Of a stretch of DNA of 32,083 bases, positions 1 to 8,536 are shown one piece after another. Source of the DNA: Desulfobulbaceae bacterium (lineage in GTDB: Bacteria; Desulfobacterota; Desulfobulbia; Desulfobulbales; BM004). The stretch lies in the NCBI GenBank assembly GCA_002868955.1, contig PKTW01000149.1:1-32083 (forward strand), written 5' to 3'. Each line of letters starts with the position of its first letter. Position 1 is the stretch's first letter. The position numbers were made by a program, and so were the translations under genes. Under the pieces are notes generated by a model. That model ran no database searches and had not been told where the DNA came from. It worked only from the letters and a program-made list of their open reading frames with translations.

Positions 1-129
<129 letters not shown>

Positions 130-177
130 TTATATTAAATGATTCTCCCGCTCCTATTATTCCCGATACTTTCTCAC

Positions 178-253
<76 letters not shown>

Positions 254-334
254 CGAAAGCCTTCCTCCCCCTCAATGCACAAGCCTAAATTCCCTGTTGT
301 GCAGCAAGAAGCTGCTAATCCCTGAGAATTTTAA

Positions 335-410
335 TGGAGCGGGAAACGGGTCTCGAACCCGCAACCCTCAGCTTGGAAGGCTGATGCTCTACCAATTGAG
401 CTATTCCCGC
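335..410 (-). tRNA. tRNA-Gly (anticodon UCC)
   Basis: A 76-base cloverleaf on the minus strand with acceptor stem GCGGGAA/TTCCCGC and encoded CCA. The anticodon stem TCAGC/GCTGA closes CTTCCAA, giving anticodon TCC. It occupies the glyT position of the tRNA-tuf operon. The 81-base spacer to the next tRNA holds two small hairpins (276-303 and 301-315) that could guide processing. Confidence 0.97.
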
Positions 411-541
411 TTCAATCAGCCGGTTAGGAATTGAGGAGTTACAATGATTGCTTCTGCCATATAATGCCAACCTTATATATGTTAAATGAATTCGCTAGAA
501 TAAAATAGAGCGCTGAACCAATTGGTCCCGCCCATGATATA

Positions 542-626
542 TGGTGGAGGGGGGAGGATTCGAACCTCCGAAGGCGTCGCCGACAGATTTACAGTCTGTT
601 CCCTTTGACCGCTCGGGAACCCCTCC
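542..626 (-). tRNA. tRNA-Tyr (anticodon GUA)
   Basis: An 85-base tRNA with the long variable arm typical of bacterial tRNA-Tyr. The acceptor stem GGAGGGG pairs with a CCCCTCC complement and CCA is encoded. The anticodon stem CAGAC/GTCTG region presents GTA within CTGTAAA. It is the second gene of the cluster in transcription order, equivalent to tyrU. Confidence 0.96.
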
Positions 627-700
627 ATTTCACCTTCGCAGATACCGCCCCACTGCAATGAATAGCAACTCAAGCGGGTCGACACTCGCGTCTACTCATC

Positions 701-776
701 TGGAGCTGGCGATGGGACTTGAACCCGCAACCTGCTGATTACAAATCAGCTGCTCTGCCAATTGAGCTACGCCAGC
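701..776 (-). tRNA. tRNA-Thr (anticodon UGU)
   Basis: A 76-base cloverleaf on the minus strand with acceptor stem GCTGGCG/CGCCAGC and encoded CCA. The anticodon stem GCTGA/TCAGC closes TTTGTAA, giving anticodon TGT. It is the first gene of the tRNA-tuf transcript, equivalent to thrU, and begins about 14 bases after the candidate -10 box. Confidence 0.97.
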
Positions 777-789
777 AGAAAAGCGTGAC

Positions 790-818
790 AAGATAATCCG
801 TTCGTTGGCAAAAATCAA
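790..818 (-). promoter_or_regulatory. Candidate sigma-70 promoter of the tRNA-tuf operon
   Basis: On the minus strand TTGATT (813-818) is followed by 17 bases and TATCTT (790-795). The predicted start is near 783, about 7 bases before tRNA-Thr(UGU). The spacing is ideal and each box matches consensus at 4 of 6 positions. Confidence 0.6.
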
Positions 819-901
819 CCTTTTTTTTCCAGATGAGAAAGCCCCTCTTTCCCGGAAAATCGAATACGGAATTTTATCCCGCCACCAGTGTATGGCTTAT
901 G

Positions 902-2092
902 TTATGAAGCTTCCTTTTGGACGAAACTGCTTTCCCTGTATTTTTCAAACGCCATGGCAAAAGTTCTATAAACCATATGGGCAAACTTCGTATACGGCAT
1001 ATAGAAGAAAAGCATGAAGATAGATACCAGGTGCAGATAATAGGTCAGATATGCCAGGACCCCAAAGTCAGCCCACCTTAAGAGCTCCGCACCAAGTCCG
1101 GTTATGCCGACTGCTGCAATCTCGCCAATCAAAAACCAGTCATAGAAGGTCGGGGAAGCCTTGCCCTCCGCTTCCATCTTCCTGCGGTTGACCCAGAGAA
1201 TGGCAACACCTACAAGCAGGGCTACGGCACTGATATTGGCCAGAAGCTTGAATGGATCATACAAGGGAATAGGTCCATGCAGGTTAGGGTTGATCAAACC
1301 AATTAAGTCCTTGCGGATAAAAGAGTAAGTTGTCACAGCCAACAGCCCGATGAATGACAGAAGCAGGGGCAGATGCCCCTTCACCCTGTCTACGTTTGTC
1401 CCGCACTCATTAAACCTTTTGTGCAGGATGGTTTCTTTTATCGCCGGCCAGAGAAACTCAACCGTAAACTGTTTGGCCGATGGGCGGTAGTCGGAACTTA
1501 TTTCCATATTTTCCGACATTTTATTCCACATGGCAGATACCCCTTTATATGATGCAAAAAGAGCGAATGCTGCAACAGGCAGGAATATTATATCGATAAA
1601 AAAGGTGGTTTTGGTCAGCCAGTGAAAATCCCAGTGGCCGAAAAACATACCGAAATCAACCGGTCCATCGGGCATATGCATACCACCTGAGATGAGCCAC
1701 AAAACAAGAACAACAGCAGCCGGAATACCTATAAGGATTGGTAAATTCTTGCCATCGCTGGCCAGTTTTGCCAAACCCTGCGGAAAACCGAAATGGGTAT
1801 AGGCATAGGCACGGATAGCACCGAGCACCTCTCCCGGTTTGGCCCCGCGGGGGCAATAGGTATTACAGTCGCCGCAGTTATGGCACAGCATGGTATCCAC
1901 ATCTGCTATAAGCTTATCTTTCAAACCCCATTGCGCCCAGATCATCTCCTTCCGGGGGAATGGACTGCCGTCCTTAGACAGGGGACATACAACGGAACAG
2001 GTTGCACACTGGTAGCACTTCTTCAGGGTGTCACCACCAGCGCTTTTCAGATATTTTATAAAACTCAAATCAGGATCTACATTCATTGTCAT
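902..2092 (-). CDS. qmoC: Quinone-interacting oxidoreductase subunit QmoC
   Basis: 396 residues. QmoC is the membrane subunit of the QmoABC complex, which carries electrons between menaquinol and APS reductase. The N-terminal third is HdrC-like and holds two CX2CX2CX3CP [4Fe-4S] motifs (Cys26/29/32/36 and Cys70/73/76/80). From about residue 117 the protein is a string of hydrophobic segments with several histidines, as in NarI-type diheme cytochrome b domains. The ATG is preceded by AGGAGG with 7-base spacing, so the start is well supported. It is the last qmo gene and lies 167 bases after qmoB, with a 12-bp hairpin in the gap, whereas qmoA and qmoB are only 4 bases apart. I see no clear terminator between its stop and the tRNA promoter at 790-818. 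Confidence 0.95.
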   Translation of the reverse strand: MTMNVDPDLSFIKYLKSAGGDTLKKCYQCATCSVVCPLSKDGSPFPRKEMIWAQWGLKDKLIADVDTMLCHNCGDCNTYCPRGAKPGEVLGAIRAYAYTHFGFPQGLAKLASDGKNLPILIGIPAAVVLVLWLISGGMHMPDGPVDFGMFFGHWDFHWLTKTTFFIDIIFLPVAAFALFASYKGVSAMWNKMSENMEISSDYRPSAKQFTVEFLWPAIKETILHKRFNECGTNVDRVKGHLPLLLSFIGLLAVTTYSFIRKDLIGLINPNLHGPIPLYDPFKLLANISAVALLVGVAILWVNRRKMEAEGKASPTFYDWFLIGEIAAVGITGLGAELLRWADFGVLAYLTYYLHLVSIFMLFFYMPYTKFAHMVYRTFAMAFEKYRESSFVQKEAS

Positions 2093-2204
2093 TCTTTAGC
2101 CTCCTGTCTTCTCCAGATCACCTATATTTAATTTCCCTAAGGAGATTATTCCCCCTTGTATTGCTTGAGCCTCAAACGGTTCCGGTCTTTCACGTCCTAA
2201 ATAT

Positions 2205-2239
2205 GTCGCTTGGCAGCGTATACCACACTGCCAAGCGAC
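2205..2239 (-). other. Perfect 12-bp hairpin between qmoB and qmoC
   Basis: GTCGCTTGGCAG (2205-2216) is the exact reverse complement of 2228-2239, with an 11-base loop. On the transcribed strand it is not followed by a clear U-run, so it is more likely an mRNA-stabilising or processing hairpin than an intrinsic terminator. That reading is inference. Confidence 0.75.
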
Positions 2240-2259
2240 TTGTAAATAGGTATTTATGC

Positions 2260-4527
2260 TTAAAAACCCTTGAATGGATTCGGGCCTAGATCAATGATTT
2301 CTTCTACAAAACCGTTAATGATTTCCGGAATCTTGTGGTACTCGTTAATAGCAACCTGCTTTACTGCAACGCGTTCCACTTCCAGGCCCAGGCTGCCCAT
2401 GGTTTCAGCAATGTTCACCATCCTCTTGTCAGCGAGCTCACTGCCCTTGACAAAGTGGCACTGGTAATCATCACCATACTGGCAGCCAAGAAGGATCGCC
2501 CCGTCCATACCGGCAGACATGGCATCCTTGATCCAGACCATGTTGACAGAACCCAGGCAGCGGACCGGGATGATCCTTACCAGATTGTTTATGCCCAAGC
2601 GGCGCATGGCTGCCATATCAATGGCCGGATACGCATCATTTTCACAGACAAAGGCTACGAAGCGCAGCTTGTCCTCATCATCATCCGGCACCTCGATGGA
2701 TTTCACCATGGAACCGATCATATCAACATTATAATCCTTGAAACCGATGATCCTTTCAGGGCATGCCCCCATACAGGTTCCGCATCTGCGGCACCTTGTA
2801 GGATTCGGCAGCGGTGTGCCCTTCTCGTCATCGTCGATGGCGCCAAAGGGGCACTCCTCGGTGCAGCGTTTACACTGGGTACAGCGCTGCATGAAAAATT
2901 CCGGATAGGTTTTGTCACCCGAACGGGGATGGACCGAAACTCCCCGATCCGCTGACTCAAAACACTGGATGGCTTTTAACGCCGCCCCGGTGGCATCATC
3001 AATGGTTTCATCAACCGTTGTTGCTTTGCGCACACCGCCGCAGGCATAAACGCCTGTCCTTCTTGTTTCATAGGGGAAACAAATAAAATGTGAATCCGCA
3101 TAGCCGTCAAAAAGATCGAGGTCAGACAAGGCCGGACCCTGGCGGTAGGCCAGGTTGACAACATTGGCATCCTTGGTGGTCGGCACCATACCGGCTGCCA
3201 GAACAACCATGTCAACATTCAAATTAAGGTTTTCATTCAGGAGGGTGTCTTCTGCAGCAACACTTAAGGACCCATCAGCACTTTCTTCAATCTTCATTAC
3301 ATTTGCCTTGGTCATGAAGATGCCGTCATCATTCTGGGCCGCCTTGTAAAAAAGCTCCATGTTGCCGGGTGTCCGCATATGCTGATAAAGGATATAGGCC
3401 TTGCCGTTGGGATTGTCCTCACGCACATATTGGGCCTGCTTCAATGCCACCAGGCTGGTAACAGAGTTACAGTAAGGAAAATCCCTGTCATGTTCACTAC
3501 CGCCAGGACTCTGGACAAAGGCAACGCTTTCAACCGGTTTACCGTCTGAAGGACGCACAATCTTGCCCTGCCCGGCGATTTTTTCAAACTCGGCATTGGT
3601 GAGCACATTCTGGAATTTTCCAGCGCCAAGGTGTTCATACTCGGACACATCCGCCGGCGTCCAGCCTGTTGCCATTATAACGGCACCAAACTTTTCTCCG
3701 TCCGGATTATCTTTCATATAATGCTGCAAACCGACATTGGGGTCTTCCATTGTCCCCTTATCAATGGCATCCTGCTCATCAACACCGACCTTTGCCGGTG
3801 CATCCCAATCGCTTTTCGTGCCTGCCCCTTTGAATGTCACGTTATAATTACCGGGCGCCCCGGAAGTTCGTGCCACCTCGGTGCCTGTTTTCACCGTGAT
3901 CTTGTCTGCATCCTGCACAGCCTGGATCAGGTCATTGACAATCGGGGTTTCCATGTCGGTCCACGGAGCCTTGGTGGGAAAAGAATGGCGCCAGTTAACC
4001 GCCTTGCCGCCAAGAATATCACTTTTCTCAACCAGGGTTACTTCATAACCTGCAGCTGCAGCTTCTTTGGCAGCTGTCAGCCCGGCAATACCGCCACCCA
4101 TGACCAGAATTCTCTTGTTGACCGTTTCCAGTAGATAGGGATCGGGAAGTTCCGATTTCTTTGCCTGGGTGCAGGCCATGCGCATATAGTCGGAAGCCTG
4201 TTCCTGCACATATTCCTTGTCGGCATCAGGCGGGTTGGACCAGGCCACCTGTTCGCGGAGATTGGCCCGAACTGTAATTTTGTCATCCCCGAATGTGAAT
4301 TCATCCTGCATGACCCGGGGTGAACAGGCACCGACTATAACCGTGTTGACCCCGTTTTCATTAATATCTCCTTCGATCAGGGCACGACCGTCAGCACTGC
4401 AGAGAGCCTGGTGCGTCTTGCACTCCATGCCCATTTCACTGCTGACCACCCCGGAAAGTGCCTCTATATCTACGACATCTCCAATGCCGCAACCGGTGCA
4501 TAAATATGCACTGTATTTTTTGTCCAT
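2260..4527 (-). CDS. qmoB: Quinone-interacting oxidoreductase subunit QmoB
   Basis: 755 residues, homologous to HdrA with an added FlpD/MvhD-like C-terminus, the known QmoB layout. The N-terminal segment carries Cys10, Cys13, Cys36, Cys43 and Cys68. A Rossmann FAD motif GGGIAG lies at about 144-149. Two ferredoxin motifs follow (Cys549/552/555/559 and Cys579/582/585/589). The MvhD-like tail (about 620-755) has Cys628, Cys657, Cys682 and Cys690, candidate [2Fe-2S] ligands. QmoB is the cytoplasmic flavin/iron-sulfur subunit thought to face APS reductase. Its ATG lies 4 bases after the qmoA stop, with AGGAGG inside the end of qmoA, so the two are translationally coupled. Confidence 0.95.
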   Translation of the reverse strand: MDKKYSAYLCTGCGIGDVVDIEALSGVVSSEMGMECKTHQALCSADGRALIEGDINENGVNTVIVGACSPRVMQDEFTFGDDKITVRANLREQVAWSNPPDADKEYVQEQASDYMRMACTQAKKSELPDPYLLETVNKRILVMGGGIAGLTAAKEAAAAGYEVTLVEKSDILGGKAVNWRHSFPTKAPWTDMETPIVNDLIQAVQDADKITVKTGTEVARTSGAPGNYNVTFKGAGTKSDWDAPAKVGVDEQDAIDKGTMEDPNVGLQHYMKDNPDGEKFGAVIMATGWTPADVSEYEHLGAGKFQNVLTNAEFEKIAGQGKIVRPSDGKPVESVAFVQSPGGSEHDRDFPYCNSVTSLVALKQAQYVREDNPNGKAYILYQHMRTPGNMELFYKAAQNDDGIFMTKANVMKIEESADGSLSVAAEDTLLNENLNLNVDMVVLAAGMVPTTKDANVVNLAYRQGPALSDLDLFDGYADSHFICFPYETRRTGVYACGGVRKATTVDETIDDATGAALKAIQCFESADRGVSVHPRSGDKTYPEFFMQRCTQCKRCTEECPFGAIDDDEKGTPLPNPTRCRRCGTCMGACPERIIGFKDYNVDMIGSMVKSIEVPDDDEDKLRFVAFVCENDAYPAIDMAAMRRLGINNLVRIIPVRCLGSVNMVWIKDAMSAGMDGAILLGCQYGDDYQCHFVKGSELADKRMVNIAETMGSLGLEVERVAVKQVAINEYHKIPEIINGFVEEIIDLGPNPFKGF

Positions 4528-4531
4528 TGAC

Positions 4532-5788
4532 CTACCTCCTCAACACTTGAATGGCTTTAAGAGCTGCGGCAGTCGCGCTCTGGTTACTGGTCACAACATC
4601 GGCAGCCTTCTTGGCGCAACCGGCGGCTATTGTGCCTGCATCGGCGTCCCCAAGGAGAAAACCGTTGCTGTCCATCTGCAGGCCGAGAGCTGCACCCTCA
4701 GTCTGGATGGCAGGCGCCATACCGGTAGCCAGAATGGCCATATCCACTTTTTCCTGAACCTTTTCACCGGTAACCGCATTTTCAGCAACCACGGTCACTC
4801 CGCCGTCCGCTTCAGGGATAATGTCAGCAACCTTACCCTTGATGAAGGTAATTTTTTCATCAGCCATCAGTTTTTCACGGAACTTCTCATATTTCCCGGG
4901 AGTCCGCAGATCAATGTAATACACTGATATTTTTGCCTCAGGATAACGCTCCCTGATATACGTTATCTGCTTCAGACTTGCCATGCAGCAAATATAGGAG
5001 CAGTATTCCAGATGATTCTCATCACGTGACCCCGCACACTGGACAAAGGCAAAACTCTCAGGTTCCTTGTTGTCTCCAGGACGCAGGATCTTGCCCTCGG
5101 TGGGGCCATTTGGCGCTGAAAGCCTTTCCATCATCATGTTGGTGATGACGGCGTTGCTCTGGCCGAACTTCAGTTTATCCATCTTACTGGCATCATAGGG
5201 ATTCCAGCCGGTTGCCCAGACAATTGATGCAACATCGAGGCTAAAGATCTTGGCTTCCATGTCAAGCTCAATGGCTTCATACTTGCAGGCCTCAAGGCAC
5301 TTGCCGCACTTGGTGCAGGCATCCATGTCAATGACATATTTCATGGGAAACGCCATGTCATGGGCCTTGTATATTGCCTTGGTCTTATCCATGTTGAAAT
5401 TGAAAGCATTATCACGCTCTTCGGGACATACCTCAACGCAGGCATTACAACCGGTGCAGTTGTTGTTCACATACCGGGGACTGGTCTCCAGCGACACCTG
5501 AAAGTTGCCGGCGGAACCTGAAACATCTTTCACCTCGGTCAGGGTATACACCCGGATTCTCCGGTTGTTCTTGATGCGCTTGAAGTTAATCTCCAGACCG
5601 CAGGAAGGGGGGCAAAGCTTAGGGAAGTACTGATTCAGCTGCGCTACCCGGCCGCCCAAATAGGGATTTCTTTCTACCAGAAAAACATCAGTCCCAACCT
5701 CCGCGGCTTCCAACGCTGCCGTCAGGCCGCTTATGCCGCCGCCAACGACTAAAATGCCACCGCTCACAGGTGTGTGTTCATCTGTCAT
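4532..5788 (-). CDS. qmoA: Quinone-interacting oxidoreductase subunit QmoA
   Basis: 418 residues, the shorter HdrA-like flavoprotein of the Qmo complex. The FAD-binding GGGISG is at 16-21, followed by VERNPYLGGR and an HdrA-type CPPSC at about 59-63. Two cysteine clusters of the CX2CX2CX3C type follow (Cys111/114/117/121 and Cys148/151/154/158); the second lacks the usual proline after its last cysteine. The protein is cytoplasmic and passes electrons between QmoC and QmoB/AprAB. The ATG is preceded by GGAGG with 6-base spacing. A candidate promoter lies about 70-95 bases upstream and a terminator lies before it, so qmoABC can be its own transcript. Confidence 0.95.
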   Translation of the reverse strand: MTDEHTPVSGGILVVGGGISGLTAALEAAEVGTDVFLVERNPYLGGRVAQLNQYFPKLCPPSCGLEINFKRIKNNRRIRVYTLTEVKDVSGSAGNFQVSLETSPRYVNNNCTGCNACVEVCPEERDNAFNFNMDKTKAIYKAHDMAFPMKYVIDMDACTKCGKCLEACKYEAIELDMEAKIFSLDVASIVWATGWNPYDASKMDKLKFGQSNAVITNMMMERLSAPNGPTEGKILRPGDNKEPESFAFVQCAGSRDENHLEYCSYICCMASLKQITYIRERYPEAKISVYYIDLRTPGKYEKFREKLMADEKITFIKGKVADIIPEADGGVTVVAENAVTGEKVQEKVDMAILATGMAPAIQTEGAALGLQMDSNGFLLGDADAGTIAAGCAKKAADVVTSNQSATAAALKAIQVLRR

Positions 5789-5854
5789 GCCATTCCTCCA
5801 TTCATATTTTTTGGTAATTCAGGGGTTGACTATTTTGGTTCAAATGATTTGTGA

Positions 5855-5883
5855 TTCCTATAGGCTATTTGCAATGGTGTCAA
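5855..5883 (-). promoter_or_regulatory. Candidate promoter of qmoABC
   Basis: On the minus strand a perfect TTGACA (5878-5883) is followed by 17 bases and TAGGAA (5855-5860). TATAGG at 15-base spacing (5857-5862) is an alternative -10. It lies between the aprA terminator and qmoA. Confidence 0.55.
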
Positions 5884-5934
5884 GCAATTTCAAGCCATCT
5901 CAACCAACGCAATCAACCAGAATCCCTAGGTATA

Positions 5935-5975
5935 GAAAAATCTCCAGGCACCGCTAACGAGGTGCCTGGAGATTT
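5935..5975 (-). terminator. Rho-independent terminator of aprBA
   Basis: A perfect 15-bp stem (5938-5952 against 5961-5975) with an 8-base loop. On the minus strand it is followed by TTTTTC, so it ends the aprBA transcript about 65 bases after the aprA stop. On the plus strand the following T-rich tract is weaker. Confidence 0.9.
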
Positions 5976-6040
5976 GTTTCTTCTTACTCTACATAGGGAT
6001 CTGACCTGTGAACAGATATTGTCTGATCCTCAGAGAGAAT

Positions 6041-8056
6041 TTAGATCCACGGTTCGGTTTCAATGATGTTTACGCAGTTAACCTTCTCACACTTCCATTC
6101 TTTGGTCTCAGGATCAAAGGTGGAGTTAACGAAGGCCTTCCAGTTCTCATCATCACAGGTCGGGAAGTCTGACCTGTAGTAGAAACCGGGATAACGGCTC
6201 TCTTTTCTGAACTCAATGTGACGGATATGGGTCTCAACACACCAGATACGGTGGTAATTTTCCCAGGCCCTCATGAGCTCATGCAGGTCGCCGGCAGCCA
6301 TCTTTTCAGCATCTTCACGCATCATCTGCAGGAGATCAAGGCAGATGTTGAGCAGCTTACCCGAAGTCATGTAGTAGGTAGCAACACCACCACCGTACTC
6401 GTCGGTAGCTTTCATGAGACGCATCATCAGGCCTGCAGGCTTGCAGTAATTCGGGTTAACATCAGCAGCCGTTGATTTGCCGACATGCTCAAGATAGAGT
6501 CTGACCGGGGCGTAGATCTCATCAGCCAGTTCCTGCGCGGTCTGCTTCAGTTCCGGCTTGAAGTCTGCATTGTTTTTGCAGTACTTGACCATCTGCTTGG
6601 CAACAATCCTGCCCTCGGCATGGGAGCCGGAGGAGAATTTATGACCTGAGGCACCAACGCCGTCCCCGGCGGTAAAGAGACCATCAACCGTTGTCATGCG
6701 GTTGTAACCCCATTTGTACTGATGGGAGCGGGGACCGTCGATGGTCGGTACCCAGTCTTCTTCAGGACCGGAAACCCAGATGCCGCAACAGCCGGAATGG
6801 GAGCCCAGCATATAAGGCTCGGTGGGCATAATCTCGGAACCTACGTTTTCAGGCTCGATGTTCATACCGGCCCAGAGACCGGCCTGGCCAACGGACATAT
6901 CGAGGAAATCTTCCCAGGCCTCGGATTCGAGGTGTTTCCAGAATTTCTTGACTTCTTTTTCATCCTTGCCGGCTGCACGGGCATCATCGAGGAAGGCATT
7001 CAGGGCGACGTCGGTGGCCATATAAATGGGGCCCCGGCCGGCCTTCAGCTCTTCAATCATAAGGTGGTTACGCAGACAGGTCGGGGTAACGGGAGAAGCA
7101 CCGTAAGGCATAAACTTACCCAGTTCATCTTTAACTGCGTCGGAGTTGGCATAGAACTCGCCAAGGCCATTCTGTACTTTGGCTTTGAAGAGCAGGAACC
7201 ATGCACCAACCGGACCGTATCCGTCTTTAAAACGGGCAGGCGTGAAGCGGTTTTCCATCATGGTCAGTGTAGCACCGACCTGGGCGCACATGGTGTAGGT
7301 GGAACCTGCATTCCATACGGGGTACCAGGCGCGGCCTTTCCCCTCACCGGTAGAGCGCGGACGGAAAATGTTTACAGCACCGCCGCAGGCAACGACCATG
7401 GTTTTGCATGTAAAAACATGCACCTTATTCTCACGGGTGGAGAAGCCGACAGCACCGGCGATCTTGTTAGGAACATTCTTGTCAAGAAGCAGTTTCACGA
7501 TAAAAATACGCTCCAGGCAGTTTTCTTCGCCCAGGGCTGTTTTGGCCGGCTCGGCAACGATGCACTTGTAGGACTCACCGTTGATCATGATCTGCCATTT
7601 ACCCGTACGGACCGGCTTGCCGCCTTCGGTCAGTTTAGGTGCAGGCTTGGAACCGTCGAGGTTGGAGCCGTCTTCGGCGATTTTCCAAACCGGCAGACCC
7701 CATTCTTCGAACAGATGTACGGAATCATCCACGTGACGGCCAAGGTCATAGACAAGGTCTTCGCGGATAACGCCCATGAGGTCGTTGCGTACCATTTTTA
7801 CGTAATTTTCAATCGGGTTTTCACCGATGTAGGTGTTGATTGCTGAAAGGCCCTGGGCTACAGCACCGGAACGCTCCAGGGAAGCCTTGTCAACCAGGAT
7901 GATTTTCATGTCGGCCGGGGCCCACTTCTTGATTTCAAAAGCAGTCCCGCAGGCAGCCATACCACCACCAACGATGAGAACATCGCATTCATGCTCCGCA
8001 ATTTCGGGATTAGCAACGGCGGGCAGTTCGCCCATCGGCTTATTAGGTAACGCCAT
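6041..8056 (-). CDS. aprA: Adenylylsulfate (APS) reductase alpha subunit
   Basis: 671 residues, the usual AprA length. AprA is the FAD subunit that reduces adenosine 5'-phosphosulfate to sulfite and AMP in the cytoplasm. It belongs to the fumarate reductase/succinate dehydrogenase flavoprotein superfamily. The N-terminal region shows CDVLIVGGGMAACG (dinucleotide-binding motif, about 24-37) and the LERSGAVAQGLSAINTY stretch that contacts FAD in this family. The segment HSGCCGIWVSGPEE and the GDGVGASGHKFSSGSHAEGR stretch are typical of AprA. The ATG is preceded by AAAGGAGG. aprB lies 45 bases upstream and the strong terminator at 5938-5975 lies downstream. Operation in the oxidative direction cannot be excluded from sequence alone. 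Confidence 0.98.
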   Translation of the reverse strand: MALPNKPMGELPAVANPEIAEHECDVLIVGGGMAACGTAFEIKKWAPADMKIILVDKASLERSGAVAQGLSAINTYIGENPIENYVKMVRNDLMGVIREDLVYDLGRHVDDSVHLFEEWGLPVWKIAEDGSNLDGSKPAPKLTEGGKPVRTGKWQIMINGESYKCIVAEPAKTALGEENCLERIFIVKLLLDKNVPNKIAGAVGFSTRENKVHVFTCKTMVVACGGAVNIFRPRSTGEGKGRAWYPVWNAGSTYTMCAQVGATLTMMENRFTPARFKDGYGPVGAWFLLFKAKVQNGLGEFYANSDAVKDELGKFMPYGASPVTPTCLRNHLMIEELKAGRGPIYMATDVALNAFLDDARAAGKDEKEVKKFWKHLESEAWEDFLDMSVGQAGLWAGMNIEPENVGSEIMPTEPYMLGSHSGCCGIWVSGPEEDWVPTIDGPRSHQYKWGYNRMTTVDGLFTAGDGVGASGHKFSSGSHAEGRIVAKQMVKYCKNNADFKPELKQTAQELADEIYAPVRLYLEHVGKSTAADVNPNYCKPAGLMMRLMKATDEYGGGVATYYMTSGKLLNICLDLLQMMREDAEKMAAGDLHELMRAWENYHRIWCVETHIRHIEFRKESRYPGFYYRSDFPTCDDENWKAFVNSTFDPETKEWKCEKVNCVNIIETEPWI

Positions 8057-8101
8057 ATTGATTCCTCCTTTAAATTATATGAGTTTTTCTTGCTCGAATA
8101 A

Positions 8102-8536
8102 TTACTTTGCCATTTTAGCCGGATCAGGAGCCGGGAGTTCTTTCTCGGTGGAAAGTCTCTCGTCATCAAGATTTTCACCTTTCAGATCAGGATAGGCATT
8201 GGCAGCACCCTCAGCCGTTGTCCGGATGGGGAACTTGAACCGCTTCATGTTGCCGTTACGGAATTTGACGGTCCACATAATGGAATCGGAACTTCTCATC
8301 GGATGTACCTGGCCGCCCATGGGTACAAAGTCATTGTAACCCCGGACATAGATTGCACCCTGCGGACATATTTTCACGCATGAGTAGCATTCCCAGCAGG
8401 CATCCGGTTCCTGATTGTAGGCCAGCATTGCCTCTTTGTTCAAGACCATCAAATCATTGGGGCAGATGTACATGCAGGCCGTTTTATCTCCGCCTTTGCA
8501 ACCATCACACTTTTCAGGATCTACGTAGCTTGGCAT
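8102..8536 (-). CDS. aprB: Adenylylsulfate (APS) reductase beta subunit
   Basis: 144 residues. AprB is the ferredoxin-like subunit that feeds electrons to the FAD of AprA. Two [4Fe-4S] motifs are visible: Cys10/13/21/25, with the enlarged CX2CX7C spacing typical of AprB, and Cys47/50/53/57. The acidic/polar C-terminal tail (about 110-144) matches the extension that wraps around AprA in known structures. It is first in the aprBA operon, with GAGGAGG upstream of the ATG. The candidate promoter is about 350 bases upstream, which leaves a long untranslated leader. Confidence 0.97.
   Translation of the reverse strand: MPSYVDPEKCDGCKGGDKTACMYICPNDLMVLNKEAMLAYNQEPDACWECYSCVKICPQGAIYVRGYNDFVPMGGQVHPMRSSDSIMWTVKFRNGNMKRFKFPIRTTAEGAANAYPDLKGENLDDERLSTEKELPAPDPAKMAK

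Noticed and set aside
6722-7846. 374-codon plus-strand frame opposite aprA
   Set aside because: It is the antisense shadow of the highly conserved aprA gene and shows no domain of its own.
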